Assembly (NCBI GenBank): GCA_946887045.1
Contig: CAMPKC010000040.1
Coordinates: forward strand, 1 to 43,155
Direction: 5' to 3'
DNA length: 43,155 nt
Source of the DNA: an uncultured Sphingobacteriaceae bacterium
GTDB taxonomy: Bacteria > Bacteroidota > Bacteroidia > Sphingobacteriales > Sphingobacteriaceae
This document shows, one piece after another, positions 9,047 through 20,333 of the stretch. Within the stretch, counting starts at the first letter, position 1, and each line of letters opens with the position of its first letter. The position numbers and the translations under genes are program-made. The notes beneath the pieces were generated by a model. The model saw nothing but the letters and a program-made list of their open reading frames with translations. It made no database searches and was not told where the DNA came from.

Positions 9047-10075
9047 ATGCGCTTTAATGCAAATCATCTTATCGATTTCGCTGCTTCGGTTTTAACTCTG
9101 GCCGGACTCGAACAGGAAAAATCACAGATCGTTGCAGAGATTTTGGTCGAAGCCGATCTGATGGGGCATACTACTCATGGTTTGCAGCTGTTGCCCTCCT
9201 ATGTTAAAGACCTTGAAGAGGGGAATATGCTTAAATGCGGAAAACCTGAAATTGTGAACGATTCTGGGGCTGCAATTACATGGAATGGTAACTATTTACC
9301 TGGTCCCTGGCTTGTTTATACAGCAATTGATTTAGCTTTAGAACGATTGGCCCAATATCCTGTGGTAACCCTTGTCATTCAGAAAAGCCATCACATCGCC
9401 TGCCTCGCAGCCTACCTCGAACGTGTGACAGCTAAGGGTTTCATGATTTTGCTTTCTTGCTCCGATCCTGGAAACAGAACAGTCGCGCCTTTCGGCGGGA
9501 TTACCGGTGTTTATAGTCCGAATCCACTTGCCGCCGGAATTCCTACAAAGGGGCAGCCGATTCTTATGGACGTGAGTATGTCAACAACTGCTAACGCGTA
9601 TGTTAAACGTGCCTTTGATGAAAATAAAAAGCTGCCACACCCCTGGTTGCTGGAAACGAACGGACATGTGACCGATGATCCGGCGAAATTTTTTGATGAG
9701 AACCGGGCAACTATACTTCCTCTTGGCGGACTTGATGCAGGTCACAAGGGTTTTGCTCTGGGAATCTTAATTGAGGCGCTAACCAACGCATTGGGCGGGT
9801 TTGGCAGGGCAGAAAAGCCCGACAGATGGACCGCATCTGTCTTCATCCAAATAGTTAACCCCGCTGGTTTTGGAGGTTCCGAAGGTTTTATGTCAGAAAC
9901 AGATTTTTTGAGTAATGAGTGCCAGAAATCCGCAGAGAATGTAAGGTTACCGGGACAGCGTGCTTTATCCTTAAAAGAGGAGCAATTAAAGAATGGCCTT
10001 AGTCTTTACCCCAGCGTACTCGGCGGATTGCAGGAGCTTTCACGCAAATGGGATGTAGCACTTCAGTGTTTTTGA
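9047..10075 (+). CDS. Ldh_2 family malate/L-lactate/ketogulonate-type dehydrogenase
   Basis: Cytoplasmic NAD(P)H-dependent oxidoreductase of the Ldh_2 (malate/ureidoglycolate/YiaK) fold, 342 residues. The family features are visible: GHTTHG near residues 40-45 with the conserved His44, a KSHH segment, the DVSMS stretch, and GLDAGHKGFALG near 230-245. It begins 16 bases after the GH35 stop, so it is co-transcribed. In sugar-acid pathways this family includes 2,3-diketo-L-gulonate reductase. A role in a keto-sugar-acid step made from a monosaccharide released by the neighbouring enzymes is therefore plausible. The actual substrate is not identifiable. Confidence 0.82.
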   Translation: MRFNANHLIDFAASVLTLAGLEQEKSQIVAEILVEADLMGHTTHGLQLLPSYVKDLEEGNMLKCGKPEIVNDSGAAITWNGNYLPGPWLVYTAIDLALERLAQYPVVTLVIQKSHHIACLAAYLERVTAKGFMILLSCSDPGNRTVAPFGGITGVYSPNPLAAGIPTKGQPILMDVSMSTTANAYVKRAFDENKKLPHPWLLETNGHVTDDPAKFFDENRATILPLGGLDAGHKGFALGILIEALTNALGGFGRAEKPDRWTASVFIQIVNPAGFGGSEGFMSETDFLSNECQKSAENVRLPGQRALSLKEEQLKNGLSLYPSVLGGLQELSRKWDVALQCF

Positions 10076-10150
10076 ATCCTTATGTTTTAAATTATAGGGA
10101 AAAACGCAGTTTTAATTTATATTTAGCGCTTGTAAAATTACGATGTTTTG

Positions 10151-11074
10151 ATGAAGAAGCTTTTATTTCTGACTTTCTTTCTTTGTGCAGCGCTTTCACT
10201 TTCTGCACAGAAAAAATCTCCCTACCTGTTTTCATATTTTAAAGGAAATGGTGAAGATGGTTTACATCTGGCATACAGCGAGGATGGATTTAAATGGGAA
10301 TCTCTTAAAGGAGACAGTTCGTTTCTGAAACCAGTTCTTAGTAAGGATAAACTGATGCGCGATCCCTGCATTATTAAAGGTAAAAACGGCGTTTTTCATA
10401 TGGTTTGGACTGTAAGCTGGACGGCCAAAGGAATAGGTTATGCGAGTTCAAAAGATTTGATAAACTGGTCGGAACAAAAATATATCCCGGTGATGGAGCA
10501 TGAAGAAGGCGCGAGAAATTCCTGGGCACCAGAGATCACCTACGATAAAAAGAATAAACAGTACATGATTTATTGGGCAACAACTATTACTGGTCGTTTT
10601 CCGGAAACCCAAATCGCAGCCGATGCAGGATATAATCACCGCATGTATTATGTAACCACCAAAGATTTTAAAACATTCAGTGATACAAAACTTCTTTACG
10701 ATCCGGGATTCAATTCTATAGATGCCACAATTGTGAAGGATGGCAGGCGATGGGTTATGTTTTTTAAAGATGAAACCAAAGAGCCGGCTCAGAAGAATTT
10801 AAAAATAGCTTTTGCCGACAACCTTACCGGCCCATATTCAAAAGCAAGCGATCCAATTACCGACAAAGTTTGGGCTGAAGGTCCAACTACTCTTAAAATA
10901 GGTAATAACTGGGTTGTGTATTATGATAAATATACCTCTCATAAATATGGTGCAATAATGTCATCTGATTTACACAATTGGACAGATATTTCTCACAAAG
11001 TGAGCCTTCCTAAGGGAATTCGGCATGGTTCAATTCTGCAGGTTTCAAAAAAAGAGCTGAAAAAATTGCGATAA
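10151..11074 (+). CDS. Secreted GH43-like glycosidase
   Basis: A 307-residue exported protein with a clean signal peptide ending in SLSAQ (about residue 20). The five-bladed propeller signature of GH43 is present: catalytic base Asp71 (MRDP), WAPEI at 125-129, pKa modulator Asp191 (FNSIDATI) and general acid Glu243 (WAEGP). The family covers alpha-L-arabinofuranosidases, beta-xylosidases and exo-beta-1,3-galactanases. Beside GH35 and GH2 genes, an arabinofuranosidase or galactanase trimming arabinogalactan is most plausible. The ATG at 10151 is chosen over an in-frame TTG three bases upstream because it begins the signal peptide with MKK. It lies 75 bases after the Ldh_2 gene. Confidence 0.85.
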   Translation: MKKLLFLTFFLCAALSLSAQKKSPYLFSYFKGNGEDGLHLAYSEDGFKWESLKGDSSFLKPVLSKDKLMRDPCIIKGKNGVFHMVWTVSWTAKGIGYASSKDLINWSEQKYIPVMEHEEGARNSWAPEITYDKKNKQYMIYWATTITGRFPETQIAADAGYNHRMYYVTTKDFKTFSDTKLLYDPGFNSIDATIVKDGRRWVMFFKDETKEPAQKNLKIAFADNLTGPYSKASDPITDKVWAEGPTTLKIGNNWVVYYDKYTSHKYGAIMSSDLHNWTDISHKVSLPKGIRHGSILQVSKKELKKLR

Positions 11075-11245
11075 TGCACTCATTTTCAATGATTTTTATC
11101 CTCAAAAAAAAATGTAAAAGTTTAAATAAATATTTATACTTTGAGCACCGCAATTATTAAGTGTTGATCTTACACTAAGTAAAGAATAACTTAATATCGT
11201 CAAAAATGAGTTTAACAATAAAAACGAAATTATAACCAGACCAAT

Positions 11246-12919
11246 ATGAATACACTCGACACGAAAGATTACATTGTATTTTTTATTTACTTCATTATAG
11301 TAGCAGGCTACGGCTTGTATATCTATAATAAGAAAAAATCGGAAAGCAGTGGCTCTAAAGATTATTTCCTTGCAGAAGGCTCTTTAACATGGTGGGCTAT
11401 CGGAGCTTCATTAATTGCTTCTAACATTTCTGCCGAACAGTTCATCGGAATGAGTGGTTCTGGGTTTAAAATGGGTTTGGCAATCGCAACCTACGAACTT
11501 ATGGCCGCAATTACATTGGTAATTGTAGCAGTTTTCTTTATACCGGTATATCTTAAGAACAAGATATTTACCATGCCTCAATTTTTGCACCAACGATACA
11601 ATGGTACAGTTGCCATGATTATGGCAGTGTTTTGGTTGTTATTATATGTTGTCGTTAACTTAACTTCTATTCTTTATTTAGGGGCTCTGGCGATTAACAG
11701 TATATCTGGTCTCAACCTGACAGCATGTATGTATGCACTGGCTATTTTTGCTATCATCATAACTTTGGGCGGGATGAAAGTTATTGGTTATACCGATGTT
11801 ATCCAGGTATTCTTCTTAATTCTTGGTGGTTTGGCAACAACTTACCTTGCTTTAAACCTTGTTGCTGAGCACTACGGCGAAGTTGGAGTTCTTAATGGAT
11901 ATAACTTAATGGCCACTAAAGCGAGCGACCATTTTGATATGATTTTTGAGCGCAGCAATCCTAATTTCATAGATCTTCCGGGATTAACCTTATTAGTGGG
12001 CGGTATGTGGATTGTAAACCTTAACTATTGGGGTTGTAACCAGTATATCACACAACGTGCATTAGGTGCAGATTTAAAAACTGCCCGCGGTGGTATTTTA
12101 TTCGCAGCTTTCTTAAAGTTGTTAATGCCTGTTATAGTTGTATTGCCAGGTATTGCAGCGTATGTTCTGTACAGAGAAGGTGCAGGAAGTTTTCAAACGG
12201 ATATGATGCATGACGGAGAGTTAAATCCTGACAGAGCTTACCCCGTATTACTTAACCTTCTTCCTACAGGTTTAAAGGGATTGTCTTTTGCGGCTCTTAC
12301 TGCGGCGGTTGTTGCTTCTCTTGCAGGTAAGGCAAATAGTATCGCTACCATCTTTACTTTAGATGTCTACAAAAAGATTTTCAATACCAATGCCAGCGAA
12401 AAAAACCTGGTAACTACAGGTAAGATAACGGTTATTGTTTCAATGATACTTGCGGTAATTATTGCACCTCACTTGGGTATCGATAAAAAAGGCGGATTCC
12501 AGTACATTCAGGAATATACGGGTTTCGTATCTCCGGGAATCTTTGCCATGTTTATTTTGGGCTTCTTCTGGAAAAGAACCACTTCTAACGCGGCTTTATT
12601 CGCAACTATAGGAGGTTTCTTAATGTCTCTGCTTCTAAAATTCCTTCCTGGAATGGTGGATCTTTCATTCCTTGCTCCTATGGGCTTTGCGGTAGACGTA
12701 AACGGAGTTTACGAAATTCCTTTCCTTGATCGTATGGGATTTGTTTTCGTATTCTGTATTATCGGTATGTATATTATCAGCATGATCGAAAACAGTAAAG
12801 GTCTTCGTCCAACAGGATTAGAAGTTGATACTAAGATGTTTAAAACTACTACTGGTTTTGCAGTAGGTTCAATCATCATTGTTGGGATGTTAGTGGCTAT
12901 CTACGGTATTTACTGGTAG
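11246..12919 (+). CDS. Sodium:solute symporter, SGLT type (first of two paralogues)
   Basis: Inner-membrane SSS-family transporter of 557 residues, with about 14 hydrophobic segments and the SGLT-like stretch WWAIGASLIASNISAEQFIG near residues 48-67. Sodium-coupled uptake of a monosaccharide or polyol is expected; eukaryotic relatives move glucose or myo-inositol. It is the last gene of the rightward operon, after a 171-base gap, and is followed directly by an intrinsic terminator. It is closely similar along its whole length to the symporter at 22547-24175 (I estimate 60-65% identity by eye), so each glycan block has its own copy. The transported sugar cannot be told from sequence. Confidence 0.92.
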   Translation: MNTLDTKDYIVFFIYFIIVAGYGLYIYNKKKSESSGSKDYFLAEGSLTWWAIGASLIASNISAEQFIGMSGSGFKMGLAIATYELMAAITLVIVAVFFIPVYLKNKIFTMPQFLHQRYNGTVAMIMAVFWLLLYVVVNLTSILYLGALAINSISGLNLTACMYALAIFAIIITLGGMKVIGYTDVIQVFFLILGGLATTYLALNLVAEHYGEVGVLNGYNLMATKASDHFDMIFERSNPNFIDLPGLTLLVGGMWIVNLNYWGCNQYITQRALGADLKTARGGILFAAFLKLLMPVIVVLPGIAAYVLYREGAGSFQTDMMHDGELNPDRAYPVLLNLLPTGLKGLSFAALTAAVVASLAGKANSIATIFTLDVYKKIFNTNASEKNLVTTGKITVIVSMILAVIIAPHLGIDKKGGFQYIQEYTGFVSPGIFAMFILGFFWKRTTSNAALFATIGGFLMSLLLKFLPGMVDLSFLAPMGFAVDVNGVYEIPFLDRMGFVFVFCIIGMYIISMIENSKGLRPTGLEVDTKMFKTTTGFAVGSIIIVGMLVAIYGIYW

Positions 12920-12934
12920 ATCGAAATACTTATT

Positions 12935-12968
12935 AAAAAAACCTTCTCCATTTCGGGGAAGGTTTTTT
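12935..12968 (+). terminator. Intrinsic terminator after the first symporter
   Basis: The stem CCTTCTCC/GGGGAAGG (one G-T pair) has a 5-base loop. It is preceded by seven A and followed by six T, and starts 15 bases after the symporter stop. It marks the end of the GH2-GH35-Ldh_2-GH43-symporter transcription unit. The A/T flanks would allow function in both directions. Confidence 0.85.
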
Positions 12969-13218
12969 AGTTTATGAAGGTATATAAGTTTAAATGATCT
13001 TCTAGCATCGCTTGCGAGTACTCATAGGAGGAATCGCTATGATCTTCGGTGTGATTTGTCTACATGGCTTTTTATTTCAGCGGGCTCGACTTCATCTCTT
13101 TTTATAAACTAAAACAAATCGATCATTTGGAAATTATTTATGTGTTCGTGTTTAAGAAATACCCATAGGCCTTTCTTTTCATTGTTCGGTGATTAGTTCA
13201 TAACCTTTAATTTTTTTT
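12969..13218. other. Intergenic region before the histidine kinase
   Basis: About 250 bases without a supported gene. A 9-base direct repeat (ATGATCTTC at 12994 and 13039) is present. A 22-codon frame at 13039-13107 follows an AGGAGG sequence, but nothing else supports it as a gene. The kinase promoter is presumably here; no consensus element was recognised. Confidence 0.5.
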
Positions 13219-14784
13219 ATGATTTTCAACGAAGGTTCGAGATCTTACTCGCAGTACCTGGAAGGAGGGGGCGAAATGGGGATGCTTATCCGGTCTTTCG
13301 ACTGGTCGAATACTATTATTGGCACACCAGACACCTGGTCGCAAAGCTTATTAACCACGCTTAGTATTATTCTGAATTCGAAGTTTCCGATGTTTTTATG
13401 GTGGGGCCCGAAGCTTATTCAATTTTATAATGATGCCTATAGACCAAGTTTGGGAGAGTTTGGCAAGCATCCGCAGGCATTGGGCCAGCAGGGAGAAGAA
13501 TGCTGGCCGGAAATATGGCCTGTAATAAAACCATTAATTGATCAGGTGATGGCCGGAGGAGAGTCTACCTGGAGCGAGGATCAACTGATTCCGATTTACC
13601 GAAACAATAGGCTGGAAGATGTTTACTGGACGTTTGGTTACAGTAAAGTAATTGATGAGTCGGGAAAGCCAGCGGGTGTTCTAGTGATTTGTAATGAAAC
13701 TACTGAAAAAGTAAAATCATACAGCGAGGTAGAAAGCGCCAAGAATGAGTTAGCATTTATTATCGAATCTGCCGAGTTGGGCACATGGGATTTAGATCCC
13801 GTAACCAATAAGTTTGTCGGGAATGATCGTATGAAGTCGTTTATGGGCTTGGGAGCTGAAGAGGAAATGGATTTAGAGAAAGTACTCGGGGCTATAAGGA
13901 AAGAAGATCTTCAAAAAGTAAAGGGCGCAATTCAGAAAGCTTTAAGTCACGGTTCTGACGGCAATTTTGACGTAGTTTACGGTATAATAAATCCTGTTAA
14001 TAAGGTTGAACGGATTGTAAAAGCTAAAGGCAAAGCAATATTTGATGCAGAGGGGAATCCGGAACGTTTTAGCGGGATTTTGCAGGACGTGACAGAGGAA
14101 TCGCAGGTGCAGCAGAGGAAAGACGAGTTTATCAGTATAGCAAGTCATGAGTTGAAAACACCTTTGACCTCGCTCAATGCATCTTTACAGTTGATGGAAA
14201 GGTTTATCAAGGCAGGCACTAACCCTAATTTGTTGCTTACACTGGCTAACAAGGCCACTAAAAACCTGAATAAGCTGCTTCATCTAATGGAGGACTTAAT
14301 GAATGTTGCCAAGATTCAACAGGGCCAGTTAGCGTTAAATAAATCATGGTTTAATCCGGCAGATTTAATAAATAATTGCTGTGAATATATAAGACTGGAA
14401 GGTTCTTATGAATTGGTTTTAAAAGGAGATCAAAATTTAATGGTATTTGCCGACAGCCGGCAAATTGAACAGGTTATTGCTAATCTGGTGAATAATGCCG
14501 TTAAATATGCGCCTCAGTCAAAACGTATCGAACTGAATATCGAAAAACTCCAAAATGAAATAAAAATATCTGTTCGCGATTTTGGAATAGGAATTGACCC
14601 GGAAAAGATCCCTCATTTGTTTGACCGGTATTATAGGGTCGAGTCATCGGGTTTGCAGTCTTCGGGGCTGGGTTTGGGTTTATACATCTGCTCTGAAATA
14701 ATTTCCAGACATGGAGGAAAAATCGGCGTCGAAAGTGAATTGACCAAGGGAAGTGAGTTCTGGTTAATAATACCTGTTGAGTGA
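13219..14784 (+). CDS. PAS-domain sensor histidine kinase
   Basis: A 521-residue protein without a clear signal peptide or membrane segment, so probably a soluble sensor. Two PAS/PAC-like regions (about 15-165 and 170-295) precede a HisKA dimerisation domain with phospho-acceptor His310 (ASHELKTP). The ATPase domain shows the N box (NLVNNAVKYAP), the G1 box (DFGIGI) and the G2 box (GLGLGLYI). No response regulator lies next to it, so it is an orphan kinase here; the single-domain receiver at 41.8 kb is too far away to pair by position alone. It converges on the GH2 gene at 14906 and is transcribed away from the symporter terminator, so it is probably independent of the sugar operons. Confidence 0.93.
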   Translation: MIFNEGSRSYSQYLEGGGEMGMLIRSFDWSNTIIGTPDTWSQSLLTTLSIILNSKFPMFLWWGPKLIQFYNDAYRPSLGEFGKHPQALGQQGEECWPEIWPVIKPLIDQVMAGGESTWSEDQLIPIYRNNRLEDVYWTFGYSKVIDESGKPAGVLVICNETTEKVKSYSEVESAKNELAFIIESAELGTWDLDPVTNKFVGNDRMKSFMGLGAEEEMDLEKVLGAIRKEDLQKVKGAIQKALSHGSDGNFDVVYGIINPVNKVERIVKAKGKAIFDAEGNPERFSGILQDVTEESQVQQRKDEFISIASHELKTPLTSLNASLQLMERFIKAGTNPNLLLTLANKATKNLNKLLHLMEDLMNVAKIQQGQLALNKSWFNPADLINNCCEYIRLEGSYELVLKGDQNLMVFADSRQIEQVIANLVNNAVKYAPQSKRIELNIEKLQNEIKISVRDFGIGIDPEKIPHLFDRYYRVESSGLQSSGLGLGLYICSEIISRHGGKIGVESELTKGSEFWLIIPVE

Positions 14785-14887
14785 TTGAGGTTTCTTCCTC
14801 GAAGGTAAAGACGCTACACCAGTTCCAGGATTTTTGGACGCTTATCGCTCCCCCGGATGGGCAATATGAATTTAAGAATTATTAGAT

Positions 14888-18022
<3,135 letters not shown>

Positions 18023-18028
18023 CTATAC

Positions 18029-20323
18029 CTAATTGTTTGATTTTGACGGGGGAAGATGTGTTGTTCCCCAGGAAGTGGAGGGCTTTGAATCCATTTCAAT
18101 AAGCATCTCGGCTCCTTTTACTATATCCTGATGTTCTATCCAGGATTTATGATAAGGTATCCCATTTAAGGTTACCGATTTGATGTATCTGTTTTTTTCA
18201 GAGAGGTTTTTTGCGATTATTACGAAGTCTTTACCATTCTCCTGGTGGATAATTGTTTTCTTAAAATACGGAGTATTTATCAGGTAGTAAGACTGGCCCG
18301 CGTTCGGATAAATACCCATCATGTGAAATGCAAGCCATGAAGACATTGCTCCCGAGTCATCGTTTCCGGGGATTCCGCTGGCAGAACTGTTATATTTTGT
18401 ATCAATAATTTTTTGGATTCTCTCGTTACTCAAATCCGGTCTTCCAATCCAATGATATAAGTTGGGGCTTAAGAAGGAAGGTTCATTGCCTACATTATAG
18501 AAATCCTTATCGAATAATATGTCGAGCCGTTTTTTAAATGCTTCATTTCCACCTGATTTTTTTACAAGCATGGCTACATCATGCGGAACGCTCAGAGAAT
18601 ACTCCCATGAGCTGGCTTCATAAAAGAATCCGCACCACCAGCATACGCAGGTTGGCCAGTCCTGAGCAAGCGGACTGTAAGCGATGTAATTTATCCTTCC
18701 GTTATTCATGTCGCATTGAATGCTGTCTACCCACCTGCCTCCTGCATCTTTAGGCATAATAAATCCTCTGGCACCATTGTCGTCGATATCTCTCCATAGA
18801 TTTTGCCAGTTGTCTGCCTGTTTAAAGAAGCGGTAGTATTCATTTTTTCTTCCCAGACCGTTTGCTACCGTGGCAAGACAGTAGTCGTTATAAGCGTACT
18901 CCAGTGTGCGATTGCCTGATCGTACGAAGCTTGTAGAAACATATCCCAGTTTGTTGTAATCAGTGAGTCCGCCTCTTCCTTCTTTCTCTTCATTGCCTCC
19001 CGGCGGAACAGTAGCGTCTTTTAACATCGCTTCCAGGCCCAGATGATAATTTATTCCCTTCAGACCTTTCACATAGGCATCTGCAATAAGCACTTCTGCA
19101 TTTGATCCGCCCTGCGTACGACCGTTGCTATTACCGCTTCTTGCATCCGGCATGTATCCGTCGCGTTTATAAATCTGTAACAATGCATTCACAATATTTA
19201 CCTCACGGGATGGCGTAATCAGGGTAATTAATGGATTTGATGAACGGTATGTATCCCAAATGGCATAAAAATCGTCGTAATAAGGACCGTTGTTCTCCCA
19301 TAGGGGATTTTCGCCGGTACGGTCAACGGGCATTAACATGGTGTGATACAAGGCAGTGTAAAACATCTTTTTATAGTTGGCACTCGTACTTTTCTCGATT
19401 TCGACTCTTTTTAAGATATCCTCCCATTTGGTCTGTGTTTCCTTTAACACTTGTTCAAAGCTCCAGTGCGGTACTTCAGTTTCGATATTTTGCTTTGCTT
19501 TTAGTGTGCTGATAAAGGATATTCCAACCTTCATCTCAAGTTTGCTGCCCTGAATGTTATCAAAGAATAGCATGGCACCAGTTTTCTTGCCATCATCAAC
19601 CTGGGTTTTCTGCGATGAAAGCTGAGTACCTTTCCATGTATTAAAAGAAGTAAAAGGGCTGTTAAAAATGGCCGTAAAATACACCGTATAGGCTGAGCCG
19701 TTGTTCCAGCCGCCTCTTATTTTAGTGTAGCCACGTATTTCACGATCGCTTATCACTTCTATTTCAGATCCAACAAATTGCTGTGCTTCTCTTCCATCCG
19801 GAACAGGGGTTTCGCCTAAGAAATCCCCACAGTCAATTTTTACTGCTTTCCGGGCGTCGCTGTTAAATCCAAACTTATAATAGGAAACTTTAGGAGAGGT
19901 TGTTATTTCTGTTTGTATGTTCCATTTTTTTAGCCGGACGCTATAATAGCCTAATAATACTTTTTCATTTTCCCTTAGAGATTCCTGCTGAATGGATTCA
20001 AAATCTCCTGCAAAGGGCATTACAGCAACATTTCCATATTTGGGACCGCCTCCTGTTCCGCTTACGTGTATCTGACTGAAGCCATATACTGTTTTGCCCG
20101 TATCTGGCGAGTAACCGCTATTGGAAGCTTTACTGCAATCTGGTCCGGGTTTTGCCATCCCGTAAGGGCAGGTAGGGCCAATAAAAACATTGCCATCGCC
20201 TTCGGAACCGATAAGAGGATCTACATAGCTGTGGTACTGACTGAACGAGATTGCAGGAGCTAGTAAAATCAAGCAAAAATAGTATCTGATTAAATTTGAA
20301 CCATTGTTTTTTTTTAAAAGCAT
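18029..20323 (-). CDS. GH92 exo-alpha-mannosidase (first of two)
   Basis: Calcium-dependent, inverting alpha-mannosidase of family GH92, 764 residues from the ATG at 20323. A GTG at 20347 would overlap the previous gene and is less likely. A hydrophobic export segment (about 14-31) precedes the N-terminal sandwich domain with SYVDPLIGS. The (alpha/alpha)6 domain carries the general acid candidate Glu614 (GNEP) and the base region Asp655-Asp656 (GNDDSG). GH92 enzymes remove alpha-1,2-, 1,3-, 1,4- or 1,6-linked mannose; the linkage here is unknown. It starts 10 bases after the GH89 gene in the minus-strand operon. It is distantly related to the GH92 at 33.7 kb, so the two probably attack different linkages. 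Confidence 0.93.
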   Translation of the reverse strand: MLLKKNNGSNLIRYYFCLILLAPAISFSQYHSYVDPLIGSEGDGNVFIGPTCPYGMAKPGPDCSKASNSGYSPDTGKTVYGFSQIHVSGTGGGPKYGNVAVMPFAGDFESIQQESLRENEKVLLGYYSVRLKKWNIQTEITTSPKVSYYKFGFNSDARKAVKIDCGDFLGETPVPDGREAQQFVGSEIEVISDREIRGYTKIRGGWNNGSAYTVYFTAIFNSPFTSFNTWKGTQLSSQKTQVDDGKKTGAMLFFDNIQGSKLEMKVGISFISTLKAKQNIETEVPHWSFEQVLKETQTKWEDILKRVEIEKSTSANYKKMFYTALYHTMLMPVDRTGENPLWENNGPYYDDFYAIWDTYRSSNPLITLITPSREVNIVNALLQIYKRDGYMPDARSGNSNGRTQGGSNAEVLIADAYVKGLKGINYHLGLEAMLKDATVPPGGNEEKEGRGGLTDYNKLGYVSTSFVRSGNRTLEYAYNDYCLATVANGLGRKNEYYRFFKQADNWQNLWRDIDDNGARGFIMPKDAGGRWVDSIQCDMNNGRINYIAYSPLAQDWPTCVCWWCGFFYEASSWEYSLSVPHDVAMLVKKSGGNEAFKKRLDILFDKDFYNVGNEPSFLSPNLYHWIGRPDLSNERIQKIIDTKYNSSASGIPGNDDSGAMSSWLAFHMMGIYPNAGQSYYLINTPYFKKTIIHQENGKDFVIIAKNLSEKNRYIKSVTLNGIPYHKSWIEHQDIVKGAEMLIEMDSKPSTSWGTTHLPPSKSNN

Positions 20324-20333
20324 CGGTGTACTG

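Noticed and set aside
11159..11178. AGTGT/ACACT inverted repeat upstream of the first symporter
   Set aside because: Arms of five bases around seven are too short to separate from chance, and it matches neither LacI operator in the window.
13039..13107. A 22-codon frame beginning MIFGVICLHG after an AGGAGG sequence
   Set aside because: Shine-Dalgarno sequences are a weak start signal in Bacteroidota, the frame is very short, and no homologue or terminator context supports it.
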